From Actinocrispum wychmicini (GTDB lineage Bacteria; Actinomycetota; Actinomycetes; Mycobacteriales; Pseudonocardiaceae), in contig NZ_SLWS01000007.1 of NCBI RefSeq assembly GCF_004345645.1, positions 434,001 through 498,000 of the forward strand: DNA of 64,000 nucleotides, read 5' to 3'. A model generated the notes under the pieces. The model was not told the DNA's origin. It saw only the letters and a list, made by a program, of their open reading frames with translations, and ran no database searches. Positions 43,242 to 52,908 of this stretch are shown piece after piece (position 1 is the first letter of the stretch; each line of letters starts with the position of its first letter). Position numbers and translations under genes: made by a program.

Positions 43242-44732
43242 ATGACCAGCACAATCGACGTGTGCGCCGGCAGTCCTGTCGAGACGAGCACGCGCCTGCC
43301 CCAGTCCGAGGCCATGGTGCGGGATCTGCTGCTGATCCGGACCGAATTGGACAGTCACGGTATTCCGTACCTGCTCATTCGAAACGCCGACGACAGGCCG
43401 GCATTGGCGGTGGATGTTCGCCACCGCCAACGGGTCGCCGAGGCACTCACCGCCGCCAGCTTGACCGCGCCGTTGCGCGCCAGGATCAAGGACCCGGCAC
43501 TGCGGCGTTCGGTGAACCTCGGCAACGGTCTGCTGTCGGTCTGCTCGGATCCCCGGATGGTACGGGTGTACCGTCAGCAGCAGGGCGAGGGGCGCGGCGA
43601 CGGCATCGAGGTGGAACTCCAGTTCTGGCTGTTCGAAGATGAGCGGGCGATCTGCCCGACCGAAAACTCGATCACTCGTAAAGTACTGCCGCACAACGAG
43701 ATGACCCGCACCACGGTGGAGCTGTACGGTCGCGTGTGGCCGACGATCGAAGGCATGTTCGCACCGCACGTCGCCGACGTCATGTTCGACATCGACATCG
43801 TGCTGTCCTGGGTGGACGGAAACGACCCGGAGTTCCGTGCCCGCCGCGAAGCGCACATGACCGGCCGCGTCGTCGGTGCAGGCGACGACGCGGACGCGCG
43901 GATCCGTCAGATCGATGAACTGCGCTACGCCCTGCGCTCGGTGCACGCGTTCGCACCGTGGGTGCGCCGCATCTTCATCGCCACCGACTCGGTGGTTCCC
44001 GTGTGGCTCAAGCCACATCCGAAGATCACGATCATCCGTGCCGAGGACCACTTCACCGACACCTCGGCGTTGCCCACCTACAACAGCCATGCCGTGGAAA
44101 GCCAGCTACAGCACATTCCCGGGATCTCCGAACACTTCCTGTACGCCAACGACGACATGTTCCTCGGTCGCCCGGTGACATCGGCGATGTTCTTCTCGCC
44201 CGGTGGGGTGACCAAGTTCATCGAGGCCGACGAGCGCATCGGGTTGGGCGGCAACACCATCGGCCGCAGCGGCCACGACAACGCCGCACGAGTGAACCGA
44301 CAGGTGCTGTGGGAGCGGTTCGGCCACCTGATCACCCGGCACCTGGCGCACACCGCCGTACCGTTGCGCCGCAGTGTGCTGCTTGAGCTTGAGCGCGAGT
44401 TCCCTGAGCACTTCGCGCGTACGCGTGCCAGCAAGTTCCGGTCCAGCACGGACATCTCGGTGACCAACTCGCTGTACCACTACTACGCACTGCTGACCGG
44501 ACGCGCGGTACAGCAGGAAGCGGCGAAGGCGTCCTACCTGGACACCACGACCCGCGCCGGACTCGCGCGGCTGCCGGAGTTGCTGCGCACACGACGATAC
44601 GACTTCTTCTGCCTTAACGACAGCAGCTTCCCTGAAGTCGGCGCCGCCGAGCGGGCCCGGCTGGTTGGTGACTTCCTCCGGAGCTACTTCCCGGTGCCGG
44701 CGCCGTGGGAACGCGAGGCGGTGAGCGGCTGA
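43242..44732 (+). CDS. Stealth-family phosphotransferase (capsule/glycan hexose-1-phosphate transferase)
   Basis: A 496-residue cytosolic enzyme of the Stealth family, which transfers sugar-1-phosphate in capsule or teichoic-acid-like polymers. Conserved region 1 is [16 protein letters not shown] (about 183-198). Region 2 begins [20 protein letters not shown] (about 227) and ends [12 protein letters not shown] (about 300-312) with its catalytic-type NDD. Region 3 and 4 motifs follow ([20 protein letters not shown]). ATG 43242 follows GGAAGG 11 bases upstream; the N-terminal 180 residues are an extra domain common in this family. The 3' end overlaps the convergent phosphodiesterase gene by 49 bases. 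A palindromic operator sits 156 bases upstream. Confidence 0.88.
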   Translation: MTSTIDVCAGSPVETSTRLPQSEAMVRDLLLIRTELDSHGIPYLLIRNADDRPALAVDVRHRQRVAEALTAASLTAPLRARIKDPALRRSVNLGNGLLSVCSDPRMVRVYRQQQGEGRGDGIEVELQFWLFEDERAICPTENSITRKVLPHNEMTRTTVELYGRVWPTIEGMFAPHVADVMFDIDIVLSWVDGNDPEFRARREAHMTGRVVGAGDDADARIRQIDELRYALRSVHAFAPWVRRIFIATDSVVPVWLKPHPKITIIRAEDHFTDTSALPTYNSHAVESQLQHIPGISEHFLYANDDMFLGRPVTSAMFFSPGGVTKFIEADERIGLGGNTIGRSGHDNAARVNRQVLWERFGHLITRHLAHTAVPLRRSVLLELEREFPEHFARTRASKFRSSTDISVTNSLYHYYALLTGRAVQQEAAKASYLDTTTRAGLARLPELLRTRRYDFFCLNDSSFPEVGAAERARLVGDFLRSYFPVPAPWEREAVSG

Positions 44733-45628
44733 GCGGACGGGATACGCAAGGCAGGCATGATCCGTACACCGGCCTCGGCGAGTTCCCGTTCGGCCCGCCC
44801 CGGCGGCACGAACCGCCCGACGGTCGGCCCGGACGCCAACGGAACCACGGTGTGCACCACAGTGTCCTGGTAGCAGTGCACCAGGTTGAACGCCTGCGCG
44901 CCGTCGCGTCCTCTGGTTCCGGGCGTGAGCAGGTCCTGCGTGTAGCAACTGGCTGAGGCGACCGAGACGGGAATGCCTGCGAACATGGCAGTGGTGGAGT
45001 AGTGCAAGTGCCCGGCGAGGACGCAGCGCACGTCGGTTCCCCACAGCACCTCGGCCAGGGCGTTCTGGTCGCGCAGTTCAACGGCGACGGCCAGATCCTG
45101 CACGCTGGGGATCGGCGGATGGTGCATCGCCAGGATGGTGCCGAACGGTGCCGGCTCGTCGAGTCTCGTGGCGAGCCACTCCAGCTGTGCGGGGCTGACT
45201 TCGCCGTGGTGGTGGCCGGGAACGGAGGTGTCCAGGACGACGACCCGCAGTCCGGCGACGTCGTACACGCGGTCCATCGGGGCCATTGACGGCGTCTCAC
45301 GCAGCAGGTGTTCGCGAAACGTGGCACGGTCGTCGTGGTTGCCCATGACCCAGATGACTTCGGAACCGAGCCGGCCGGCCAGTGGCTCCACCATGTCCCG
45401 CAACTTGCGGTACGCGTCGGGCTGGCCGGTGTCGGCCAGGTCACCGGTGAAGATCAGGGCGTCCGGACGGGTCCGCGACCGCTCAAGCCGATCGAGCAGG
45501 TGGGATAAGTGGGCCTCGGCGTCGACGTCTCCGTACAGCTCGCCATCGCCCGCGATGAGATGGGTGTCGCTGATGTGTGCAACAACATGGTCCGGTCGCG
45601 GGTGCTCCGCGACCCTGGGTATGTCCAC
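44684..45628 (-). CDS. cpdA: Calcineurin-type metallophosphodiesterase (CpdA-like cAMP phosphodiesterase)
   Basis: A 314-residue cytosolic dinuclear metallo-enzyme. Metal motifs in order: SDTH (Asp21, His23), [21 protein letters not shown] and GHLHYS. This is the CpdA/Icc class, which hydrolyses 3',5'-cyclic AMP or other cyclic nucleotides. Close relatives are annotated as cAMP phosphodiesterase in many actinobacteria; substrate is inferred. GTG 45628 is the only start that keeps the SDTH strand. It converges on, and overlaps by 49 bases, the Stealth gene. The window also carries a perfect CRP-type site (52782-52797), so cAMP signalling in this organism is plausible. Confidence 0.85.
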   Translation of the reverse strand: MDIPRVAEHPRPDHVVAHISDTHLIAGDGELYGDVDAEAHLSHLLDRLERSRTRPDALIFTGDLADTGQPDAYRKLRDMVEPLAGRLGSEVIWVMGNHDDRATFREHLLRETPSMAPMDRVYDVAGLRVVVLDTSVPGHHHGEVSPAQLEWLATRLDEPAPFGTILAMHHPPIPSVQDLAVAVELRDQNALAEVLWGTDVRCVLAGHLHYSTTAMFAGIPVSVASASCYTQDLLTPGTRGRDGAQAFNLVHCYQDTVVHTVVPLASGPTVGRFVPPGRAERELAEAGVRIMPALRIPSAQPLTASRSHGAGTGK

Positions 45629-45724
45629 CCCGCCAAGGGTACCTGAACCTGTAGCGCGGCGGGGTTGTTCTTTGCCAGGGCCGCGGTTACCGCGTCCGCT
45701 GTGGACAGTTGGCCGGCGCCGTTG

Positions 45725-47071
45725 TCAGCGGGTTGCCTTGGTGATGGCGACGAGGAAGTTGGCCAGCCAGGTGATCGCCTGTTCGGGGATCGCGTTCTGC
45801 TTGAGGATGCCGAGCAGCGCGGCCCGGGTGACGCTCTTGTCCCAGTCGTTGATCTGGATCTTGTCGAGCAGGTCGGCCACGGCCGGCGCGCCCGCCTCGA
45901 TCAGCTTGCCGATCGGCTTGAGCACCAGGGAAAGGATCGGGCCGACCACGCCCGCCTCGGGGATCAGCGCGGTGATCGCGCCGACCAGGTCCGGGATCAT
46001 CTCCAGGACGAGCGCGGCGACCGGGCCGCCGACCCGGATGGCCACGGCGAGCAAGGACTTGGCGATCCGCAGTCCCTCGACGGCGATCGGACCGCCGAAC
46101 TCCAGCGCTTTCACCGTGACCGACTTGGCGATCTTGACGGCTTCGACGAGGAGCGGGCCGCCGTCCTTGGCGGCGGTGTTCACGAACGTCCTGAGGAACT
46201 CCCCGGTCTGGGCGGTGACCGTGCCACCCACCTTGACGGAGTCGTTGAGCAGCTTGACGATGACCGGGTACGCCGAGTTCGCGGCGACCGTCCCGATCCG
46301 GACCGCCTCGGTGATCACCTGCTGGACGAGCTGGTACCCCTGGGTGGCGACCGGGCCGCCGTTCTTGATCGGGTCGGCCAGGAACAGGGCGAACAGCTGC
46401 AGGGCCTTGGTCGCGATCTCGGTACCGACGGGCAGCGCGATCGCGACGATGTTCGCCAGGAACTGGTACGCGGCGGTCGCGACCTGGCCGCCCAGCCGGA
46501 TCAGCTGGTCGAGGACCCCCTTGGCGAACTGGAACGCCTGGTCGGCGAGCACGCCGCCCAACTTGATGCCCGCCTGCACGAGCTTGATCGCCCGGTCCCA
46601 CAACTCCTGCAGCGGCTCGTCACCGATGCCGGTGGACGACCTGGTCTGCGGAGCGTCCACCGCCTTGCGGACGTCGGCGATGGCCGCCTCGGCGTCCTTG
46701 TCGTTCTGTTTCTCGGCCGCGACGGCGAGCTTGTCGACGTTGTCGGTGTTGACGACCTGTCGCAGGTTCCGCGCCAGCGCCTCGCGATCCTTGGCGTCAA
46801 GGCCCTTCGGCGCGGGAACGCGATTGGACGGGGTCGCGGCCGGTTTCGCCGCCTTGGCAGACGCCGCCGGCGCCGGGGACTCGCTCGGCGGCGCGGAGCT
46901 CTGGACGGCGGCGAGTTCCGCCAGCGCCGCCCGCAACGCCGGACTGGTGCCGGAACTGGCCGTCACCACCGGGTCGGCCGGAGCAGACGAAGCGAGCTGG
47001 CCGGTGACCACGGCCAGTACGCTCGCCGCGGTCAACGCCGCCACCGGCTTGGTGAACTTCCTGAGATTCAC
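45725..47071 (-). CDS. Secreted protein of ten exact 22-residue tandem repeats
   Basis: A 448-residue exported protein of unknown family. GTG 47071 has AAAGGA about 10 bases upstream, and the signal peptide runs to about residue 30. A Pro/Ala-rich linker and a helical region (about 90-147) follow. Residues 148-367 (45971-46630) divide into ten consecutive units of exactly 22 residues without gaps, each beginning with a charged or Pro residue, then hydrophobic-Gly-Gly/Thr (for example KLGGVLADQAFQFAKGVLDQ, RLGGQVATAAYQFLANIVAI, KNGGPVATQGYQLVQQVITE, EFGGPIAVEGLRIAKSLLAV). This 22-mer period is that of amphipathic helical repeats such as apolipoproteins. A lipid- or envelope-associated role is inferred. 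Confidence 0.8.
   Translation of the reverse strand: MNLRKFTKPVAALTAASVLAVVTGQLASSAPADPVVTASSGTSPALRAALAELAAVQSSAPPSESPAPAASAKAAKPAATPSNRVPAPKGLDAKDREALARNLRQVVNTDNVDKLAVAAEKQNDKDAEAAIADVRKAVDAPQTRSSTGIGDEPLQELWDRAIKLVQAGIKLGGVLADQAFQFAKGVLDQLIRLGGQVATAAYQFLANIVAIALPVGTEIATKALQLFALFLADPIKNGGPVATQGYQLVQQVITEAVRIGTVAANSAYPVIVKLLNDSVKVGGTVTAQTGEFLRTFVNTAAKDGGPLLVEAVKIAKSVTVKALEFGGPIAVEGLRIAKSLLAVAIRVGGPVAALVLEMIPDLVGAITALIPEAGVVGPILSLVLKPIGKLIEAGAPAVADLLDKIQINDWDKSVTRAALLGILKQNAIPEQAITWLANFLVAITKATR
45971..46630 (-). repeat. Ten in-frame 66-base (22-residue) protein-coding repeats
   Basis: Coding repeat array inside the preceding gene. Units differ at the DNA level but keep the 66-base step exactly, so the period is maintained by selection on protein structure rather than by recent duplication. 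Confidence 0.75.
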
Positions 47072-47376
47072 GACTGTCAAGTCCTTTGATAGCAGGAGAC
47101 GAGGCGTTCCGGGATCAGGTGGCCGGACGGCTTCGTCGACGGGAGAAGATGGTCGGGCCCGCCCGGGGATGGCCGGCCGCCGGGGGGCGGAGGCTCGGCC
47201 GGACACCCCCGGACGCCCAGAGACTGTCCGGTTTGCCGGTGCACGCACATCTGTCGGTTTGACCAGTCTGTGGTCGCGCACCGTGCGTAACGTCCCCCGC
47301 CTGGGGGAGGAAGCGATGTCGCGTGCCCGGTCTCGGTAGCGTCGATGTCGGTGGTGGGTCCGAAAGGGAGACTGAG
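47072..47376. other. Divergent intergenic region, 22-mer-repeat gene / LAL regulator
   Basis: 305 bases holding both promoters. A CCCCC-GCCT-GGGGG hairpin lies near 47300, and the motif TGTCNGGTTTG occurs twice near 47226 and 47250. No gene is supported here. Confidence 0.4.
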
Positions 47377-50061
47377 ATGTGGCACGGACGTGACGAGGAA
47401 CACCGCGTCCTGGCCGACACCTTGGCCAGTGCGCGAACGGGACGCGGCAGGGTTCTGATCATCCATGGTGCGGCGGGAGTGGGCAAGACCACACTGCTCG
47501 ACCACGCGCTGGCCCACGCGGACGACATGACTGTGCTGCGCGGCGCCGCCGTGGAGTCCGAGGTGGAACTGCCGTATGCCGGGTTGGAACTACTGCTGCG
47601 GCCGATTTTCGGCTTGCTCGACGAGCTGCCGCGGGTACAGGCCGGCGCGTTGCGGACCGCGTTCGGGTACGCCGAGGGCACGGCCGAGCGGTTCGTCGTC
47701 GCGGTGGCCACCCTGGCACTGTTGGCGCTGGCCGCACAACAGCGGCCGGTGGTAGTCGTGGCCGACGACGCGCACTGGCTGGATCAGGCCACTGTGGACA
47801 CTCTGCTGTTCGTCGGCCGCCGGCTGCGGGCCGAGCCGGTCGCGCTGCTGATCGCGGCCAGAGAAACGTTTCCCGGGCACGGCCTGCCGGAGCTGGGGCT
47901 CGGCGGACTCGACCCGGTGGCTTCGGACCGGCTGCTGACCGAGCGGTTCGGCGAACTGTCCGCGCGGGTCCGCGAGCAGCTGATCACCGACACCGGGGGC
48001 AACCCGCTCGCGCTGGTCGAGTTGGCCGGGCAGCTGTCGGTCGCTCAACGGCGCGGCACCGAACCGCTACCGGACCACATTCCACTCGGGAAGCGGCTGC
48101 TACGCGCGTACACCGAACGCGCCGACCAGTTGCCCGCGACCACCCGACTGGCCGTGCTGGTCGTCGCCGCGGACGACACTGGCGGTCTGGACACCGTGCT
48201 CGCCGCGGCCAGGCGTCTTGGCGTGTCACCGACCGCGCTGACCGCCGCCGAGCAGGCGGACATCATCGCGGTCGACGGCATGACTTTGCGGTTTCGACAT
48301 CCGCTGATCCGTTCGGCGGTCTACCAGCACGCGCCGTTCGCCGAGCGGATGACGGTGCACCGCGCGCTGGCGGACGCACTGGCCGAGGCTGGCCGCGCCG
48401 ACCACGCGGTGTGGCACCGGGCGCTGGCAAGCGTCGGTCCCGACGAGCCGACCGCCGCCGCGCTGGAGGACATGGCCAGTCCGATGCTGCGCCGCGGCGG
48501 CGCAATCGCGGTCAGCACGGCCCTGCATCGCGCGGCCATGCTCAGCGGTGACCCGGTCGACCGCGCCCGTCGGCTCACCAGATCCGCCTGGGCCGCCTGG
48601 CAGGCAGGCCACCCCGACCGGGCTCGTGGCCTCGTCGAGCAGGCCGACGAGTTGCCCGCCGACCAGGACACCCGCACCGAGCTGACCTGCCTTCGGGCGT
48701 ACGTGGACCTGGAAACCGGCAGCCCGTCGGCCGCCTGCGTGCAGGCGCTGCACGCGGCCCGCCTCGCCGCGACGAACGATCCCGGCCGGGCGGTGCGCAT
48801 GGTGTTGACCGCGACCGTGGCCGCGTACCACGCCGGCGATGTCGCCCGGATCTCCTCCGCGCTCGCGGGTGTCTCGGACCTCGCCCACGGCACCCCGTAC
48901 GAGTTGGCCGCGCGGTGCGCGAGCATCTTGTCCGGCGGTGACGTCACCGGTGTGTGCGCCACTCCCGACGAGTTGCGGATCACAGCGGAGACGTTGTTCG
49001 CCGTCGACGACCCGCACGTCTGGTCGTGGCCGCTGCTGCTGGCGTTGTTCGCCGGCAACGACATCCTCGCCCACCGGTTCGGCCACCAGGCGGCCGGCCG
49101 GCTACGGTCGGCCGGGATGGCCGGCATCCTGACCGGCCTCGCCCCCCTGCTGTCCACAGTGGAGTACCACATCGGCCGGTGGACGGACGCCGCCGCGCTG
49201 GCCAGCGAGGGCGTGGCACTGTGCCGCGAGACCGGGCAGGTCAACCGGGCCGCCGACCTGCGCGCCTACCTCGCGTTGATAGCCGCGGGCACTGGGGACG
49301 CCGACGAATGCCGGCGGCTGGCCGACGACGCGCTGGCGCGCGGGATCGCTGTGACCGCGGCCTTGGCTGTGTGGGCGCGCGGCCTGCTCGCCCTGAGTCT
49401 CGGCGACGCGGACGAGGCGTATCACGAATTCGCCCGCATCTTCGCGCCCACCTCGCGGTACGCGCATCCCTACTATCGCCGCACGACCGCCGTCGACTTC
49501 ATCGAGGCATGCGTGCGCAACGACCGACGCGCCCAAGCCGAGGCCGTCTTCGCGGGGTTCGAGGCGTGGGCGGACACCGCCGGAGTGTCCTGGGCACGGC
49601 ATCATCTGTACCGCTGCCGTGCCCTCCTCGCGCCCGACGAGGAAGCCGAACCGCATTTCCGCGACGCACTGGCCGAGCGGGACGACCGGCCGTTCGACCA
49701 TGCCAGGACCAGCCTGCTGTTCGGCGAATGGTTGCGCCGCAACCGACGCCGCACCGAAGCGCGGTCCCACCTGCGCACCGCGCACGAGATTCTGGACGGT
49801 CTCGGCGCGACCCGATGGGCGACGACCGCGCGAACCCAGTTGCGTGCCGCCGGCGGCCAGACCCGCCGCACCACGCCGACCGCCCGCCTCACCCCGCAGG
49901 AACTGCAGATCGCCCAACTCGCCGCCACCGGGATGAGCAACCGCGAGATCGCCACCCAGCTGTTCCTGAGCCCCCGCACGGTGGGATACCACCTGGGCAA
50001 GATCTTCCCCAAGCTGGGCATCACCGCCCGCGGCCAACTGCGCGACGTCCCACTGGGATAG
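47377..50061 (+). CDS. LuxR-family transcriptional regulator of the LAL (large ATP-binding) type
   Basis: An 894-residue regulator. Near the N-terminus lies the Walker A site HGAAGVGKTTLLDHAL (about 29-44); Walker B is VVVVADDAHWLDQATVD (about 130). The long middle (about 330-800) is TPR-like and helical. The C-terminal LuxR HTH (about 828-890) reads LTPQELQIAQLAATGMSNREIA, then LSPRTVGYHLGKIFPKLGI. LAL proteins are often pathway-specific activators of sugar use or secondary metabolism. ATG 47377 has AAGGGAG 6 bases upstream. It is divergent from the 22-mer-repeat protein, with 305 bases between, which may be a target. Confidence 0.9.
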   Translation: MWHGRDEEHRVLADTLASARTGRGRVLIIHGAAGVGKTTLLDHALAHADDMTVLRGAAVESEVELPYAGLELLLRPIFGLLDELPRVQAGALRTAFGYAEGTAERFVVAVATLALLALAAQQRPVVVVADDAHWLDQATVDTLLFVGRRLRAEPVALLIAARETFPGHGLPELGLGGLDPVASDRLLTERFGELSARVREQLITDTGGNPLALVELAGQLSVAQRRGTEPLPDHIPLGKRLLRAYTERADQLPATTRLAVLVVAADDTGGLDTVLAAARRLGVSPTALTAAEQADIIAVDGMTLRFRHPLIRSAVYQHAPFAERMTVHRALADALAEAGRADHAVWHRALASVGPDEPTAAALEDMASPMLRRGGAIAVSTALHRAAMLSGDPVDRARRLTRSAWAAWQAGHPDRARGLVEQADELPADQDTRTELTCLRAYVDLETGSPSAACVQALHAARLAATNDPGRAVRMVLTATVAAYHAGDVARISSALAGVSDLAHGTPYELAARCASILSGGDVTGVCATPDELRITAETLFAVDDPHVWSWPLLLALFAGNDILAHRFGHQAAGRLRSAGMAGILTGLAPLLSTVEYHIGRWTDAAALASEGVALCRETGQVNRAADLRAYLALIAAGTGDADECRRLADDALARGIAVTAALAVWARGLLALSLGDADEAYHEFARIFAPTSRYAHPYYRRTTAVDFIEACVRNDRRAQAEAVFAGFEAWADTAGVSWARHHLYRCRALLAPDEEAEPHFRDALAERDDRPFDHARTSLLFGEWLRRNRRRTEARSHLRTAHEILDGLGATRWATTARTQLRAAGGQTRRTTPTARLTPQELQIAQLAATGMSNREIATQLFLSPRTVGYHLGKIFPKLGITARGQLRDVPLG

Positions 50062-50131
50062 CCGGCACGCGCGGCCTACCACCCTGCCCGAACCCCTGGC
50101 ACCCTGACCACACAACGACAGGAGCCATCAG

Positions 50132-50716
50132 ATGAGCATTGTCGACCAACTGCCAGCCCTTGTCGGAGTCGTGGTCGGCGCGGCGATGTCCTTTACGTCC
50201 ACCAGCCTCACCGAACGAAGCCGCTGGCGACGCAGCCAAGCCGTCCGATGGGACGAGCGACGACTGGCCGCCTACTCCGACTACGGCACCGCCGTCAAGG
50301 ACATGGTCCTGCTGGCCAACCGCATCGCCGCCGCCCGCGGCCTCAACACCCATCCACAACCGCTCGACCCCGACGACGAGGCACTCGCGATGCTGGCCAA
50401 GGCAGCCACCCAATGCTCGGTCCTCAGCGAGACCGTGCGCCTGCTGGGCAACACCGACACGATCACGGCCGCGCGGACCATGAACCATCAAGCCTGGCAA
50501 CTGGAGTGGTTCGCCCGCGGACAACTCGACGGCGACTCCGCCGCCTGGGACAAGGCGTTTCAGGACTACAAGGCCGCCCGCGACGAATACCTACGCTGCG
50601 CCCGCCAGCACCTACAGGTGACAGGAAGCGGCACCCCACACGACAGAACCTGGCCACCGCGATGGCTGCCCACTCCCCCAGCGGCTGACGAACAGAACCA
50701 CGCTGAACATGAGTAG
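50132..50716 (+). CDS. Small membrane-anchored hypothetical protein
   Basis: A 194-residue protein with one N-terminal hydrophobic helix (DQLPALVGVVVGAAMSFTST), then a charged helical region (ERSRWRRSQAVRWDERRLAAYSDYGTAVKDM) and a Pro-rich tail. ATG 50132 follows GACAGGAG. The pattern of helix, Trp-Asp-Glu-Arg-Arg, then tyrosine-rich helix occurs in many unnamed actinobacterial proteins. It lies 70 bases after the LAL gene on the same strand and may be co-transcribed with it. No function can be given. Confidence 0.7.
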   Translation: MSIVDQLPALVGVVVGAAMSFTSTSLTERSRWRRSQAVRWDERRLAAYSDYGTAVKDMVLLANRIAAARGLNTHPQPLDPDDEALAMLAKAATQCSVLSETVRLLGNTDTITAARTMNHQAWQLEWFARGQLDGDSAAWDKAFQDYKAARDEYLRCARQHLQVTGSGTPHDRTWPPRWLPTPPAADEQNHAEHE

Positions 50717-50851
50717 CACCTAAACTCGCGAAGGCACCTTCGTCGAGCAATGTCCACATCGGATGGCCTACGCCCGCAGCGACTTCTCCCGCCGAAGCGA
50801 TGGTCAGGCCGCGCTCGACCACCTGCTGGAACGGTTGGTCGCGGCAGATAC

Positions 50852-51464
50852 ATGCCCAGCCGCCGGCGCGGTGGCCACGAGCGGGGTCTGGTCCCGAGGC
50901 TGACCAGGCTGCCGTGGATTCCGACCGAGCAGGACTGGCTGGCGCTGCTTGCCGCAGCCGCGCCGGAGCCGATCCGCAAACGAGTCATGCTCGCGCTCGC
51001 CTACGGTTGCGCGCTGCGCCGGGAAGAGCTGTGCTCGCACTACCCGGCACCTGTGCCTGACCGACCTGGCCGGATGGACATCCACGAAATCGCCCTGTTC
51101 GCTGGGCACCGTCGGGTCCGGCCGGGAGTTGGGCGAGCCGGCGCGACGGTCGGAGTCCGGTGAACGCCGGGGCGTTGCCCACCAAGGGGTGGTCGACCCT
51201 CCGACGGATCATCCGCTACGACCACCGGGCGCCCGGGTGGCCGATCGCCTGTTCCGGCCGCTGGACGATGCCCACACGGGTGCCGCAGTCCATCCCACCA
51301 GCGGGCGTGTCCGGACGCGATCGCGGTCGTCCTGCTGCGCATCGCCGAGCAACGCCGCCTGCCGCAGTACGTCGCCGCCCTCGCCTTCGTGCTCGGCGAC
51401 GTCACCGACTTCGATCACCTGTCGATCAGGTGGGGTTCCCTGGTCACATCCCCTCGGTAGTAGG
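50852..51464 (+). pseudogene. Decayed tyrosine recombinase (integrase) with deletion and frameshifts
   Basis: From 50852 a frame reads RLTRLPWIPTEQDWLALLAA, then ALAYGCALRREELC, the box I region of phage-type integrases. After about 51040 the sequence jumps to HLCLTDLA and, in another frame, GRMDIHEIALFAGHR, which is box II (usually HYCLT-LA-AGWDIHEI--FAGHRS). The stretch between the boxes is missing and the catalytic Tyr is not found. A last in-frame patch (IAVVLLRIAEQRRLPQYVAA, 51330-51460) is of the same accessory type. The whole 50717-51582 interval has no intact gene. Confidence 0.6.
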
Positions 51465-51582
51465 GAAGTAGGTCCGCACAGGACGAGACAGAGGGCTTCG
51501 ACAGTGGGTGCCCGCTCGATCCTGCGGGAGTCCGGGCCGCTGGTGTGGCGGGCCCGTGCTTGGCCTGGCCTGGTCGAGGTGG

Positions 51583-51611
51583 GGCGGCCCCGGGTTGGTG
51601 CCGGGGCCGCC
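51583..51611 (-). terminator. Perfect 11-bp hairpin terminator of the glycine-rich gene
   Basis: GGCGGCCCCGG and CCGGGGCCGCC around a 7-base loop, 11 bases beyond the stop codon at 51622. Confidence 0.75.
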
Positions 51612-51621
51612 GTGGGGTTGC

Positions 51622-52548
51622 TTACCAGCTGATGGTGACGTGGCCGTCGCCACCGGTGTGGCCGAAGACCACGCCATCATCGTCCGGGTCAACGGGGATA
51701 TCGGGGATGCCGGCGTCACCACCGGCGCCGGCACCGGTGGCGGGGTTGAGGCCGCCTTGGGTTCCGTTGCCGGCGCCGCCGGGGGTGGCGGCCACGGTGT
51801 TGGCGTTGAGGCCGATGCAGGTGGTGATGACCCCACCGAGGCCGGGCAGGGCGCTGCCGGTTCCGTCGGGTGGGAAGGGGGTTCCGCCGCCCTGGCCGCC
51901 TTGGCCGCCTGCGGCCCGGGCACCGGTCAGGAGGGTGCCGAAGCTGCTCGCGCCACCGCCGCCACCGCCACCGCCACCGCTGGCGGTGTTGCTGACACCG
52001 AACTCGCCACCCAGGCCGCCACCAAGACCGCCACCGCCCAAGCCGCCCAAGCCGGCGAACCCGAAGCCGATGCCAGCGCCACCGCCGCCACCACCGCCTT
52101 GCGGCCCGCCGTTGCCGCCGTCACGATCACCGCCGCCGAACGCTGCGCCGCCCGCGCCGCCGTCCGGGCCGCTACCCGCCAGTCCGCTGCCGAAATCCGA
52201 ATCCCCGGCGCCGCCACCACCGCCACCCACCACGACGGTGTAGGTGGCGCCTGGGGTGACGGGGAGCTGGCAGATGACGTGGGCACCCGCGCCGCCGCCA
52301 CCACCAGGGGTGCCCGACGCGCCGAAGGTGGGGTCGAGCCAGAGGCTTTCGCCGCCGCCACCACCGCCACCGCCGGTCAGGTCGACGTGCAGGGTGTGCA
52401 CACCGGCCGGAACGGTGAAGGTGTGGTGCCCGGGGTAGAACTCCTCCGGGTTCGACTGGGCCTGCGCGACGCCGCTGGTGGCGCACACCACGCCACCGAC
52501 GAGCACTGTCACCGCCGCGATCCGAGAACCGAGATGTCGGGTACTCAT
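51622..52548 (-). CDS. Secreted glycine-rich protein
   Basis: A 308-residue exported protein. Signal peptide about 1-31, ending near AQAQSN. A short beta start (YPGHHTFTVPAGVHTLHVDL) is followed by long Gly-rich runs with Ala, Phe and Asn (about 70-250), as in phage-tail-like glycine-rich or PE_PGRS-like domains; FTVPAGV plus a Gly tract is a recurring secreted module. The end (VFGHTGGDGHVTISW) closes the beta fold. A surface-exposed or matrix role is inferred. ATG 52548 follows GGGAGG. A perfect terminator hairpin ends the gene. It is divergent from the ROK regulator. Confidence 0.7.
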   Translation of the reverse strand: MSTRHLGSRIAAVTVLVGGVVCATSGVAQAQSNPEEFYPGHHTFTVPAGVHTLHVDLTGGGGGGGGESLWLDPTFGASGTPGGGGGAGAHVICQLPVTPGATYTVVVGGGGGGAGDSDFGSGLAGSGPDGGAGGAAFGGGDRDGGNGGPQGGGGGGGAGIGFGFAGLGGLGGGGLGGGLGGEFGVSNTASGGGGGGGGGASSFGTLLTGARAAGGQGGQGGGTPFPPDGTGSALPGLGGVITTCIGLNANTVAATPGGAGNGTQGGLNPATGAGAGGDAGIPDIPVDPDDDGVVFGHTGGDGHVTISW

Positions 52549-52781
52549 TGAGGACCTCCCACTACCTGAGGACTCACCGCACACCAGATGCACACGGCGA
52601 GTAGCCAACGGGACACTGACTGACGCGCCTGGCGCGCGTGCTACTACGTCACCCAGCCGACGGCCGCGTGCCCAATCACCTCCGTTGACCGGCCACGATG
52701 CGGTGACCCCACGCATTCTTCGTCCACACCGGACACTTGAACCCCGCCGGCTACGGATCGTGACCACAAACGAGGTTCACT

Positions 52782-52797
52782 TGTGACCTGCGTCACA
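52782..52797. promoter_or_regulatory. CRP/GlxR-type binding site
   Basis: TGTGA-CCTGCG-TCACA matches the CRP consensus TGTGA-N6-TCACA in every defined base. It lies 112 bases before the ROK regulator start, a suitable place for catabolite control of the xylanase operon. Confidence 0.65.
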
Positions 52798-52869
52798 TCA
52801 GGGAGCTTGACCGGTTGAGCTCCAAGTCGCTGGAGACGCCCAGAGTCGATATCTTTTGGTAATAGAGTA

Positions 52870-52885
52870 TTACTGGATCCAGTAA
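52870..52885. promoter_or_regulatory. ROK-regulator operator candidate (16-bp perfect palindrome)
   Basis: TTACTGGATCCAGTAA lies 24 bases before the ROK gene start, overlapping its likely promoter. A partly related TAATA/TATTA repeat sits just upstream. Probably the autoregulatory site. Confidence 0.6.
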
Positions 52886-52908
52886 GGCGTAGTTACTAGA
52901 ATGAGCGT

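Larger units (their letters stand above)
52549..52908. other. Divergent regulatory region, glycine-rich gene / ROK-xylanase operon
   Basis: 360 bases holding a perfect CRP-type site (52782-52797), a TAATA-GAG-TATTA repeat near 52860 and a 16-bp palindrome (52870-52885). No gene is supported. Confidence 0.5.

Noticed and set aside
45971-46630. DNA-level tandem repeat or CRISPR-like array
   Set aside because: The 66-base period is visible only in the protein; DNA units have diverged and there are no spacers.
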